Shown here one piece after another: positions 51,162 to 60,086 of a stretch of 64,000 bases of DNA. The notes beneath the pieces are model-generated. The model searched no databases and had not been told where the DNA came from. It was given only the letters and a program-made list of their open reading frames with translations. Numbering within the stretch: position 1 is the first letter of the stretch; each line of letters opens with the position of its first letter. The translations under genes were made by a program, and so were the position numbers. Source of the stretch: Marmoricola sp. (lineage in GTDB: Bacteria > Actinomycetota > Actinomycetes > Propionibacteriales > Nocardioidaceae); NCBI GenBank assembly GCA_025965195.1, contig JAOPXK010000015.1:27031-91030 (forward strand). Direction: 5' to 3'.

Positions 51162-52227
51162 AGCGCCTCCTCGGCCTCGGACCAGGATCCGGCGCAGCCG
51201 GCGCGCGTTGCGGCGGCCGAACACGCCGACAGCGGTCGCGATCACGGCGGTCGCGCTGGTCGTGGTGTCCGTGGTCGCGCTCTCCGTCGGTCGCTATCCC
51301 GTCCCGCTGTGGCACGTGGTGGGCGTCGTGACGTCGGGAGCGTTCGGCAGTGACTCGGTCAGCGACCCGGAACGCACCGTGGTCATCCTGGTCAGGCTGC
51401 CGCGGCTGCTGCTCGCCATCCTCGTCGGTGGCGGACTCGGCCTTGCGGGAGCCGCGCTGCAGGCGACGTTTCGCAACCCGCTCGTCAGCCCGGAGATCAT
51501 CGGGGTCTCCGCCGGCGCGTCGCTCGGTGGAGCACTCGCCCTCCTGCTCGGGCTCGGGTCGATCTTCCTGGTCGGCGGCGCCTTCGTCTTCGGCCTGTCC
51601 GCACTGGCCCTGCTCTTCGTGCTGACGCTCGGGCGGAGCGGGACTCCCATGCTCATGGTCGTCCTCGGCGGAGTGGTGGTCGGCTCGTTCTTCTCGGCAC
51701 TGGTCTCGCTCGTCACCTATGTCGCGGACCCCTACACGACGCTCCCGGCGATCGTGTTCTGGCTGCTGGGCAGCGTCGCGACCGCGACCTCCACGAAGGT
51801 GGTGATCGCGGCGGTGCCGATCCTGGCCGGCGCCGCGGTCATCATGCTGCTGCGCTGGCGGCTCAACGTGCTCTCGCTCGGCGACGAGGAGGCCGAGTCA
51901 CTCGGGATGAACCCGAGCCGGATGCGCTGGACGATCCTGGTGGCGACGTCGCTGATCGTGGCTGGAGCCGTGGCCGTCAGTGGGGTCATCGGCTGGGTCG
52001 GCCTGGTCATCCCGCACCTGGCCCGGATGTGGGTCGGCCCGGACCATCGGGTGCTGCTGCCGGTCTCGTTCCTGGCCGGCGCGGTCTACCTCGTCCTGAT
52101 CGACAGCCTTGCCCGGACGATGACCGCCGGCGAGATCCCGTTGGGGGTGCTGACCGCGATGATCGGCGCACCGGTGTTCTTCCTGCTGCTGCGTGGCAAC
52201 CGAGACCGGATCTGGGACCATGCTTGA
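51151..52227 (+). CDS. ABC transporter permease, FecCD/BtuC family
   Basis: LPRLLLAILVGGGLGLAGAALQATFRNPLVSPEIIGVSAGASLGGALALLLG; GWVGLVIPHLARMWVGPDHRVLLPVS; GTG start overlapping the SBP stop. Confidence 0.95.
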   Translation: MLPEAPPRPRTRIRRSRRALRRPNTPTAVAITAVALVVVSVVALSVGRYPVPLWHVVGVVTSGAFGSDSVSDPERTVVILVRLPRLLLAILVGGGLGLAGAALQATFRNPLVSPEIIGVSAGASLGGALALLLGLGSIFLVGGAFVFGLSALALLFVLTLGRSGTPMLMVVLGGVVVGSFFSALVSLVTYVADPYTTLPAIVFWLLGSVATATSTKVVIAAVPILAGAAVIMLLRWRLNVLSLGDEEAESLGMNPSRMRWTILVATSLIVAGAVAVSGVIGWVGLVIPHLARMWVGPDHRVLLPVSFLAGAVYLVLIDSLARTMTAGEIPLGVLTAMIGAPVFFLLLRGNRDRIWDHA

Positions 52228-52972
52228 GCTCGATGACGTCGGCTTCGGTTACGAGCCCGGAGCCTGGGTCTTCCGCCACCTGAGCCTGACCGTGCCGTCG
52301 GGGTCGATCACCGCCGTGCTCGGCCCGAACGGCCGGGGCAAGACCACCCTGGTCCGCTGCGCCGCAGGGTTGCTGAAGCCGCGCGAGGGTGTGGTCACCC
52401 ACGACGGACCGATCGGCTTCGTCCCCCAGGCGCGTGGCGGCGCATTCGCCTACCGGGCAGTCGACATGGTGCTGATGGGTCGTGTCAGGCAGGTCGGCCT
52501 GTTCGCGTCGCCGGGGCGTGATGATCGGGTGGCCGCGATCGATGCGATGGAACGGACCGGGGTCGGCCACCTTCGGGACCGGCAGTTCCCCACCCTCAGC
52601 GGAGGCGAGCAGCAACTGGTGCTGATCGCCAGGGCGCTCGCCTCGGACTGCCCGATGCTCGTGCTCGACGAACCGTCCACCGGCCTCGACCTGCACAACC
52701 AGGCGCAGATCCTGTCGTTGCTGCGCAAGCTCGTGGCCGACGGGATGGGCGTGCTGCTGACCACCCACCATCCCGACCAGGCGCTCTTCCTTGCCGACTC
52801 CGTGCTGCTGATGGGTGGCCCTGACGACGTACGCACTGGTCCGGCGGCTGAGCTCCTCACCGATGCGGAGCTCTCCCGGCTGTACGCCATCGACGTCCAC
52901 ACGCTGACCTACGAACAGAACGGCAACGAGCGCAGGGCCATCGTCACGCGCTACGGCGACGAGCTCGACTGA
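52220..52972 (+). CDS. ABC transporter ATP-binding protein (FecE/BtuD family)
   Basis: AVLGPNGRGKTTLVRCAAG; LSGGEQQLVLIARALASDCPMLVLDEPSTGLD. Confidence 0.96.
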   Translation: MLELDDVGFGYEPGAWVFRHLSLTVPSGSITAVLGPNGRGKTTLVRCAAGLLKPREGVVTHDGPIGFVPQARGGAFAYRAVDMVLMGRVRQVGLFASPGRDDRVAAIDAMERTGVGHLRDRQFPTLSGGEQQLVLIARALASDCPMLVLDEPSTGLDLHNQAQILSLLRKLVADGMGVLLTTHHPDQALFLADSVLLMGGPDDVRTGPAAELLTDAELSRLYAIDVHTLTYEQNGNERRAIVTRYGDELD

Positions 52973-52985
52973 CCGGCCGGGTCAG
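52969..52985. terminator. Small bidirectional palindrome carrying both convergent stop codons
   Basis: CTGACC-GGCCG-GGTCAG; plus-strand TGA 52970-52972 and minus-strand stop 52982-52984 lie in the arms. Confidence 0.4.
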
Positions 52986-53266
52986 GGGTTTCCGGCTGGC
53001 TGCTTCTCGTCGGTCTGGTCCAGGTCGTCCGGTACGACGACCGGCCGGACGTAGGCCCAGACCAGGAAGAACCCGCCGACGAGCAACAGGGCGATGCCGA
53101 CCCAGAGGTTGGCGTTCACGCCGCCGGCCTTGGCCTTCTGGACGCTCGAGCTTCCGACGATGCCGGCGATGAACAGCACGACTCCGTAGAGGAAGAGCAG
53201 CGCTCCGATGATGTTGCGGATGTCGAAGAGCCCAGCCGCATGACGCTGTGTTTTCGCTGTGGCCAT
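52982..53266 (-). CDS. Small two-TM membrane protein, candidate symporter partner
   Basis: MATAKTQRHAAGLFDIRNIIGALLFLYGVVLFIAGIVGSS...LWVGIALLLVGGFFLVWAYVRP; directly downstream of the SSS gene. Confidence 0.75.
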   Translation of the reverse strand: MATAKTQRHAAGLFDIRNIIGALLFLYGVVLFIAGIVGSSSVQKAKAGGVNANLWVGIALLLVGGFFLVWAYVRPVVVPDDLDQTDEKQPAGNP

Positions 53267-53288
53267 CACGGCCACCTCCTTCAAAGGG

Positions 53289-54989
53289 TCAGCGGAAGAG
53301 GATGTTCAAGATGATGACCATGACCAGGGCGACGCCGGCGAGCTTGGGCGGCGACTGCCACCAGGAGCCGCCGTGATCATCGTGATGGTCTTCCTTCGGG
53401 GTCAGCGAGTAGACCAGCCCGCGCAGCTCGCTCTCCGGCTTCGGCAGCGTCACCGTGGTGACGACGACACTGACCAGGATGTCGACCACGAAGGCGGCAC
53501 CTGCAGCGACGAAGCTCGCGCCCTGCCCGCTGAGGTTCACCACACCGGTGCTGAGCGAGCCGAGGGCGTCGTTGCTGAGGATTGCGACGACCACGGCGGA
53601 CAAGGTGCCGCTCACCAGCCCGGTCCAGCCTGCTGTCGGGGTCATCCGCTTCCAGAACATGCCGAGGATGAACGTTGCGAACAGCGGGGCGTTGAAGAAC
53701 CCGAACAGCGTCTGCAGATAGTTCATCATGTTGCTGAACTGACCGGCGAGAAGCGACGTACCGATCGCGATGACGGTGGCGCCGAGCGTGGCCCAGCGAC
53801 CGAGCGCGGTGTAGTAGCCGTCCGGCTTGTCCTTCTTGATGTAGGTCTGCCAGATGTCGTAGCTGAAGACCGTGTTGAACGCGGAGACGTTCGCCGCCAT
53901 ACCGGCCATGAACGCGGCGAGAAGGCCTGCGATGGCGACACCGAGCAGTCCGTTGGGGAGTACGTCGCGCATCAGTAGCAGGATCGAGTCGTTGTAGTCG
54001 ATGGGACCGCCCTTGCCTCCTGCGGCCTTGTACTTCGCAAGCTCGGGAACGAGTACGGCGGCCAACATGCCCGGCACGATGATGATGAACGGGATGAACA
54101 TCTTCGGGAACGCGCCGATGATCGGTGCTCGCCGCGCGGAGTTCATGTCCTTGCTCGCCATCGCCCGCTGCACCTCGACGAAGTTCGTCGTCCAATAGCC
54201 GAACGACAGCACGAAGCCCAGACCGAAGACGATCCCGATGACCGACCAGAACGACGACGTGAAACCGGTCAGCGAGTTGCCCGGCCAGGACGACAGCTGG
54301 CTGGTCGTGTGCGCGGTGGCCATCTTGTCCTTCAGACCGCCCCAGCCGCCGACCTTGTGCAGCGCGATCACGGTCAGCGGCAGCAGCGCGGCCACGATCA
54401 CGAAGAACTGCAGCACCTCGTTGTAGATCGCGGCCGAAAGCCCGCCGAGAGTGATGTAGGAGAGGACGATCAACGCCGCGGCAACCGTCGAGACCCAGAT
54501 CGGCCAGCCGAGCAGGCTGTTCACGATGGTGGCGAGCAGGTAGAGGTTCACGCCCGCGATCAGGACCTGCGCAATCGCGAAGCTGATCGAGTTCACCAGG
54601 TGGGCCGTCGGTCCGAACCGTCGGAGCATGAACTCCGGGACCGATCGGACCTTGGAGCCGTAGTAGAACGGCATCATCACCACGGCGAGGAAGAGCATCG
54701 CCGGGATCGCGCCGATCCAGTAGTAGTGGAAGGTCGGCATCCCGATCTCGGCCCCGTTCGCCGACATGCCCATGACCTCGACCGCACCGAGGTTGGCGGA
54801 GATGAACGCCAGGCCCGTCACCCAGGCCGGCAGCGAGCGGCCCGACAGGAAGAAGTCGAGGCTGGTCGACACCGATCGGCGAGCCATCAGCCCGATGCCG
54901 AGGACGAACACGAAATACGTCGCAATGAGCAGGTAGTCGACCCAGTTCGCATCCAGCCGAAGGATCGAGCTCGAGTCCAGTGCGATCAT
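53289..54989 (-). CDS. Sodium:solute symporter (SSS/SGLT-like)
   Basis: SLDFFLSGRSLPAWVTGLAFISANLGAVEVMGMSANGAEIGMPTFHYYWIGAIPAMLFLAVVMMPFYYGSKVRSVPEFM; ~13 TM segments. Confidence 0.93.
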   Translation of the reverse strand: MIALDSSSILRLDANWVDYLLIATYFVFVLGIGLMARRSVSTSLDFFLSGRSLPAWVTGLAFISANLGAVEVMGMSANGAEIGMPTFHYYWIGAIPAMLFLAVVMMPFYYGSKVRSVPEFMLRRFGPTAHLVNSISFAIAQVLIAGVNLYLLATIVNSLLGWPIWVSTVAAALIVLSYITLGGLSAAIYNEVLQFFVIVAALLPLTVIALHKVGGWGGLKDKMATAHTTSQLSSWPGNSLTGFTSSFWSVIGIVFGLGFVLSFGYWTTNFVEVQRAMASKDMNSARRAPIIGAFPKMFIPFIIIVPGMLAAVLVPELAKYKAAGGKGGPIDYNDSILLLMRDVLPNGLLGVAIAGLLAAFMAGMAANVSAFNTVFSYDIWQTYIKKDKPDGYYTALGRWATLGATVIAIGTSLLAGQFSNMMNYLQTLFGFFNAPLFATFILGMFWKRMTPTAGWTGLVSGTLSAVVVAILSNDALGSLSTGVVNLSGQGASFVAAGAAFVVDILVSVVVTTVTLPKPESELRGLVYSLTPKEDHHDDHGGSWWQSPPKLAGVALVMVIILNILFR

Positions 54990-55007
54990 TGCGCCTCCCA
55001 GAGAAAG

Positions 55008-55031
55008 GGTGCCTGAAGCTCTTCAGGCACC
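55008..55031. promoter_or_regulatory. 11-bp-arm perfect palindrome upstream of the symporter (operator or leader hairpin)
   Basis: GGTGCCTGAAG-CT-CTTCAGGCACC, 19 nt upstream of the ATG at 54989. Confidence 0.65.
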
Positions 55032-55089
55032 TACTACCGTGACTACCTTTCCCAGCCAGCGGCGTTTCATGCACCACTAGGCTCAACGC

Positions 55090-56052
55090 ATGACTTGGTT
55101 GGTGACTGGCGGAGCGGGCTACATCGGCGCGCATGTGGTGCGGGCGTTCAAGGAGGTCGGCCTCCAGGCCGTCGTACTGGACGACCTCTCGAGTGGGCAT
55201 CGCACGTTCATCGACGCCGACACTCCCTTCGTCGAGGGCACGATCCTCGACACTCCCCTGGTCGCCAGGGCCCTCGCGGACCACTCGGTTGAGGGCGTCG
55301 TGCACGTGGCGGGCTTCAAGTACGCCGGTGTGTCGGTCTCGCGGCCGATCCACACCTACGACCAGAACGTCACCGGCACGCTCTCGCTGCTCAGGGCGAT
55401 GCAGGACCAGGGCGTCGACAAGGTGGTGTTCTCCTCGAGCGCCGCAACGTTCGGCACTCCGGACGTCGAAATTGTCACCGAAGAGACCAGGACCGCCCCC
55501 GAGTCGCCGTACGGCGAGAGCAAGCTGATCGGCGAGTGGCTGCTCCGTGACCAGGCGATCGCAACGGGTCTCAAGCACACCTCGCTGCGCTACTTCAACG
55601 TCGTCGGCTCGGGCAGCGACGACCTCTACGACACCAGTCCGCACAACCTGTTCCCGATCGCGTTCGAGATGTTGCTCGCCGGGAAGACCCCGAGGATCAA
55701 CGGCGACGACTACGCGACGCCCGACGGCACCTGCGTGCGTGACTACGTGCACGTCGCCGACCTCGCGGTCTCGCACGTTGCGGCGGCACGCAGGATGGCT
55801 GCGGGCCAGCCCGTCGAGCCCGTCTACAACCTTGGCAGCGGCGCCGGCTCCTCGGTGCGCGAGATCATGGACACGATCCGCTCGGTCACCGGCATCGACT
55901 TCACCCCCGAGATCACCGCCCGACGTCCCGGCGATCCGGCGCGGATCGTCGCGACCGGCGAGCTGGCAGCGCGCGACCTCGACTGGAAGATGCGCCACAA
56001 CCTCGAGCAGATGGTCCAGTCGGCCTGGCAGGCCCGCTCGTCCGCAGCATGA
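55090..56052 (+). CDS. galE: UDP-glucose 4-epimerase
   Basis: MTWLVTGGAGYIGAHVVRAF; SSSAATFG; SPYGESKLIGE; CVRDYVHVADLA. Confidence 0.94.
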   Translation: MTWLVTGGAGYIGAHVVRAFKEVGLQAVVLDDLSSGHRTFIDADTPFVEGTILDTPLVARALADHSVEGVVHVAGFKYAGVSVSRPIHTYDQNVTGTLSLLRAMQDQGVDKVVFSSSAATFGTPDVEIVTEETRTAPESPYGESKLIGEWLLRDQAIATGLKHTSLRYFNVVGSGSDDLYDTSPHNLFPIAFEMLLAGKTPRINGDDYATPDGTCVRDYVHVADLAVSHVAAARRMAAGQPVEPVYNLGSGAGSSVREIMDTIRSVTGIDFTPEITARRPGDPARIVATGELAARDLDWKMRHNLEQMVQSAWQARSSAA

Positions 56053-56073
56053 GGCGTCGGGCATCATCGGGGC

Positions 56074-56835
56074 ATGACTGTCTCTGATCTCTTCCGCCTC
56101 GATGGCAAGGTCGCCATCGTCACTGGTGCCTCGTCGGGACTCGGCGTCGCGTTCGCGCAGTCGCTGGCCGAGGCCGGCGCCGATGTCGCCCTCGGTGCGC
56201 GCCGCGTCGACCGGCTGCCCTCGACCGGCGCCCTGGTCGAAGCCGCCGGCCGGCGCGCCCTGTCCGTCGCGACCGACGTCTCCGATCCCGCGTCGTGCCA
56301 GGCGCTGGTCGATGCCACGATGGCGGAGTTCGGCCGGGTCGACATCCTGGTCAACAACGCGGGCTCCGGGACCGCCGTACCCGCCACCCGGGAGACGCCG
56401 GAACAGTTCCGCTCGGTGATCGACGTCAACCTCAACGGGGCCTACTGGATGGCGCAGGCGTGCGGGCGGGTGATGAAGCCGGGCAGCTCGATCATCAACA
56501 TCAGCTCGGTCCTGGGCATCACGACCGGCGGACTCCCCCAGGCGGCGTACTCCGCGTCGAAGGCCGGCCTGAACGGGCTGACCCGCGACCTCGCCCAGCA
56601 GTGGATGGAACGCAAGGGCATCCGGGTCAACTCGATCGCGCCGGGGTTCTTCACCTCGGAGATGACCGACAGCTACCCGCCGGGTTATCTCGATCTCGCG
56701 ATGACGCGGGTGCCCGCCCGGCGCAAGGGCGACCCGGCCGAGCTGGGCGCGACCGTCGTCTTCCTGGCGTCCGATGCGGCGGGCTACATCACCGGTCAAA
56801 CCATCCCCGTCGACGGTGGCATGACCATTGCCTGA
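56074..56835 (+). CDS. SDR family oxidoreductase
   Basis: VAIVTGASSGLGVAFAQSLAEAG; LVNNAGSG; YSASKAGLNGLTRDLA; GQTIPVDGGMTIA. Confidence 0.94.
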   Translation: MTVSDLFRLDGKVAIVTGASSGLGVAFAQSLAEAGADVALGARRVDRLPSTGALVEAAGRRALSVATDVSDPASCQALVDATMAEFGRVDILVNNAGSGTAVPATRETPEQFRSVIDVNLNGAYWMAQACGRVMKPGSSIINISSVLGITTGGLPQAAYSASKAGLNGLTRDLAQQWMERKGIRVNSIAPGFFTSEMTDSYPPGYLDLAMTRVPARRKGDPAELGATVVFLASDAAGYITGQTIPVDGGMTIA

Positions 56836-56851
56836 CTGAGACGATGGGGTC

Positions 56852-57358
56852 ATGAGCACTCCCGCACAGAACCCATTGATCCAGAGCGCGATGACGCTGA
56901 ACTTCCCGATGTCCCTGGGCGTGTACGACGACTACGCAGGCGCCCAGAAGGCAGTGGACTACCTCTCCGACAACGAGTTCCCGGTGCAGAACTGCCTGAT
57001 CGTCGGCACCGATCTCAAGCAGCTCGAGCGCGTGACCGGTCGGCTGACCACTGGCAAGGTCGCGCTCGGCGGACTGCTGTCGGGGCTCTGGATGGGCCTG
57101 TTCGTCGGCGTGATCTTCTCGCTGTTCGGCAACAACAACGCCTTCGGGGTGATCATCGCGACGATGTTGTTCGGCGCAGTCTTCGGCCTGGTCTGGGCGC
57201 TGGCGGGCTACGCCGCCACCCGCGGCCGACGCGACTTCACCTCGATCAGCACGGTCGTCGCCACCCGCTACGAGGTGCTCGTGGAGCACAAGCACGCCCA
57301 GGCCGCTCGTGACCTGCTCGCGAAGATGCCCGGTCGGCCCGACGCCACCTCGTTCTGA
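56852..57358 (+). CDS. General stress protein (GSP17M-like) membrane protein
   Basis: MSLGVYDDYAGAQKAVDYLSDNEFPVQNCLIVGTDLKQLERVTGRLT, then two Gly-rich TM segments. Confidence 0.82.
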   Translation: MSTPAQNPLIQSAMTLNFPMSLGVYDDYAGAQKAVDYLSDNEFPVQNCLIVGTDLKQLERVTGRLTTGKVALGGLLSGLWMGLFVGVIFSLFGNNNAFGVIIATMLFGAVFGLVWALAGYAATRGRRDFTSISTVVATRYEVLVEHKHAQAARDLLAKMPGRPDATSF

Positions 57359-57361
57359 CTG

Positions 57362-57748
57362 CTACTTGGTCAGCACCCACACCAACAGGCTGAGCAATGC
57401 CAGTGCCGGGATCGTTCCCTGCGTGAACGCCGCTCGCAGCTTCGACCGGTCACTCGAACCGAGCACGAGCGCCGCGGTCAGCATCGATCCCGTCGCGAAG
57501 GTGACCAGGGCGAGGCCGGCGTCACGGTTCGAGCCACTGATGGCGATGCCGACAGCCGTGCCGATGGCCAGGAACAGGTTGTAGAAGCCCTGGTTGTAGG
57601 CCAGCGGCTTGGTGATCGCAGCTTCCTCCGGGGACGTGCCGAATGCCCTGCGAGTGGCCGGTGTCTCCCACTGCAGGGACTCGAGCACGAAGATGTAGAC
57701 GTGGAGCAGGGCCGCAAGGCCGGCGAAGACGAGCGCAACGGTCAACAT
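57362..57748 (-). CDS. DUF1304 family membrane protein
   Basis: AALLHVYIFVLESLQWETPATRRAFG; AYNQGFYNLFLAIG. Confidence 0.92.
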   Translation of the reverse strand: MLTVALVFAGLAALLHVYIFVLESLQWETPATRRAFGTSPEEAAITKPLAYNQGFYNLFLAIGTAVGIAISGSNRDAGLALVTFATGSMLTAALVLGSSDRSKLRAAFTQGTIPALALLSLLVWVLTK

Positions 57749-57799
57749 GGCCGGAGCCTAGACCCGTTCGTGCTCGTTCGACGCCGGATCCTGAGGGCG

Positions 57800-58327
57800 T
57801 CAGACCGGTGAGCGCGTCACCCACACCTTCGAGTACCTGAAGGCAAAGCCCTTGGTCGAGGTCTGCGAGGTCGGGTCGGAGTGGCTGTCGAACAAGCAGA
57901 ACTGAAGGAAGGCCCAGCCTCGGTGCAGGTGCCCCTTCTCCTTCTTGAGCCGGAAGGTCTGGTGCTGCCACTTGCCGTTGCACACCACGTACACCAGCTG
58001 CGGATCGGTCTTGTTCGTGTCGTACCAGGACTTCGAGATGGCGCTGGTGCCTTCGGCCTTCTTCAGCTGCTTCAGTGACATCTTGGTGATCTTCGGACCC
58101 TGCTTGAGGGAGACCCAGACGTGGGTGCCCACGTTGCCGCCGAAACAGCGGTACCGCGAACCGACCAGGGCGTGATCACCGAGCGTGCGCGCGTGCCCGG
58201 CCCACTTGACCACGGGGGCCTTGTACGGATACCCCCTCGCGCTGCTGGCGTCAGCAGCGGGTGCCGCAAGAGCGGTCAGGGGCAGGGCCAGAGATGCCAC
58301 GCACACTGCCAGTTTCTGGAACTTCAT
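57800..58327 (-). CDS. Secreted protein of unknown function
   Basis: MKFQKLAVCVASLALPLTALAAPAADASSARG signal peptide. Confidence 0.7.
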   Translation of the reverse strand: MKFQKLAVCVASLALPLTALAAPAADASSARGYPYKAPVVKWAGHARTLGDHALVGSRYRCFGGNVGTHVWVSLKQGPKITKMSLKQLKKAEGTSAISKSWYDTNKTDPQLVYVVCNGKWQHQTFRLKKEKGHLHRGWAFLQFCLFDSHSDPTSQTSTKGFAFRYSKVWVTRSPV

Positions 58328-58535
58328 TCGAACGCCTCCGTGACTGGGCGCGTCCGCCGCACCCTCGCGAACCCCTCGATCGATGTTCGCCCCGGCTCGC
58401 AGGGTCGTCAAGGTGGTCCAGACGGTTCCTCGACGCTCGGCGGAGGAACAGCAGCCGCAGGTCCCAGGTGTTTGTTCTTGGTCCTTTCGGCTGGCTGGTG
58501 TTGGGTGGAGGCACGTCGATGAGAGGTGTGCACCT

Positions 58536-60086
58536 TTGTCCGTCGCAACCGGTACCGGCCTGTATCCCGGCACCTTCGCTCTCACGGATCCCGATCGGCT
58601 GGCAGTGATCCGCCCCGCAACCGGTGAGTCACTGACCTACCGGGAGCTCGACGAGCAGTCGACCAGACTGGCCAACCATCTGCGCAGTGTCGGCATGAAG
58701 GTCGGCGACAACGTCGCGATGGTCTCCACCAACGACCTCCCGATGCTGGTTGTCTACTGGGCAGCACTGCGCTCGGGCTTCTACGTCACCGCGGTGAACC
58801 ACCACCTCACGGCCGCCGAGACCAACTACATCCTCGACGACTGCGAGTGCAAGGTCCTCTTCGCCTCTGCGGACGCTGCCGATGCCGTTGCCGCCAGCGA
58901 CGCTGTCGGTGCGATCACCCACCGGATCGCCTGGGGTGGTGACCTCGCTGGCTTCGCGGCGTACACCGATGTGCTCGCGGCTGCGTCCGCGGAGCCGCTC
59001 GTCGACCAGCCTCGCGGACAGGACTTCCTGTACTCGTCGGGCACGACGGGGGTGCCCAAGGGCGTGCGCATCCCGCTCCGGGACGGCCAGGTCGACCAGG
59101 TTCCCGACCCGTACACGCCGGTCTTCGCGACCATCTACGCCATGGATGAGACCACGGTCTATCTGTCCCCCGCTCCGCTCTACCACGCCGCCCCGCTGCG
59201 GTTCTGCGGTGTCACCAACTCCGTGGGCGGCCTGGTCGTGATGATGGACAGGTTCGATCCCGAGACTGCGCTGCAGCTGATCGACGAGCACCAGGTCACC
59301 CACAGCCAGTGGGTGCCGACGATGTTCGTCCGGATGCTCAAGCTGCCGGAGGTGGTGCGTGACCAGTACGACGTGACGAGCCTGCGGTACGCCGTACACG
59401 CTGCCGCGCCGTGCCCACCCGAGGTGAAGCGCTCGATGATCGACTGGTGGGGGCCGGTCATCCATGAGTACTGGGCCTCGACCGAAGGCGCCGGGATCAC
59501 CCTGATCAACAGCACCGAGGCACTCGAGCGACCGGGCTCGGTCGGGCGGGCGGCGCTGGGCGTCCTCCGGATCTGCGACGAGTCGGGCACCGAGGTGCCG
59601 TCAGGGCAGATCGGCACGATCTACGTCGAGCGCGAGGAGCTTCCCTTCGAGTACTTCAAGGACGCCGCGAAGACCGCTTCGGTCCAGCACGCCGCACACC
59701 CGACCTGGACGACCACCGGTGATGTCGGCTACCTCGATGGAGACGGCTATCTCTACCTCACCGACCGCGGCTCGTTCATGATCATCTCGGGCGGAGTGAA
59801 CATCTATCCGCAGGAGGCAGAGAACGTGTTGATCCTGCATCCGGCGGTGTACGACGTCGGCATCATCGGCATCCCCGACCCCGAGATGGGCGAGCAGGTG
59901 AAGGCGTGCGTGCAGCTCGCCGACGGCTACTCCCCGAGCGAGCAGCTGGCGCAGGAGCTGATCGACTTCGTCAAGACGCGGCTCGCCGGCTACAAGGCCC
60001 CGAAGTCGGTCGACTTCGTCGACGATCTTCCCCGGTCGGCGACCGGGAAGATGGTCAAGCGCAAGCTGAAGGAGCGCTACGTGTGA
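58536..60086 (+). CDS. Acyl-CoA synthetase (AMP-dependent; FadD-like)
   Basis: FLYSSGTTGVPKGVRIPL; HEYWASTEGAGIT; WTTTGDVGYLDGDGYLYLTDRGSFMIISGGVNIYPQEAEN; TTG start with AGAGG upstream. Confidence 0.92.
   Translation: MSVATGTGLYPGTFALTDPDRLAVIRPATGESLTYRELDEQSTRLANHLRSVGMKVGDNVAMVSTNDLPMLVVYWAALRSGFYVTAVNHHLTAAETNYILDDCECKVLFASADAADAVAASDAVGAITHRIAWGGDLAGFAAYTDVLAAASAEPLVDQPRGQDFLYSSGTTGVPKGVRIPLRDGQVDQVPDPYTPVFATIYAMDETTVYLSPAPLYHAAPLRFCGVTNSVGGLVVMMDRFDPETALQLIDEHQVTHSQWVPTMFVRMLKLPEVVRDQYDVTSLRYAVHAAAPCPPEVKRSMIDWWGPVIHEYWASTEGAGITLINSTEALERPGSVGRAALGVLRICDESGTEVPSGQIGTIYVEREELPFEYFKDAAKTASVQHAAHPTWTTTGDVGYLDGDGYLYLTDRGSFMIISGGVNIYPQEAENVLILHPAVYDVGIIGIPDPEMGEQVKACVQLADGYSPSEQLAQELIDFVKTRLAGYKAPKSVDFVDDLPRSATGKMVKRKLKERYV

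Noticed and set aside
50007-52972. Siderophore uptake as the default call for the FecCD system
   Set aside because: Not excluded, but no siderophore biosynthesis genes or visible Fur-type site nearby, and tight coupling to the hydrogenase operon favours a nickel-related hypothesis.
53377-56859. 1160-aa minus-strand ORF spanning symporter, galE, SDR and beyond
   Set aside because: Shadow ORF in high-GC DNA: Arg/His/Asp-rich low-complexity translation, overlaps three well-supported genes in other frames or strands.
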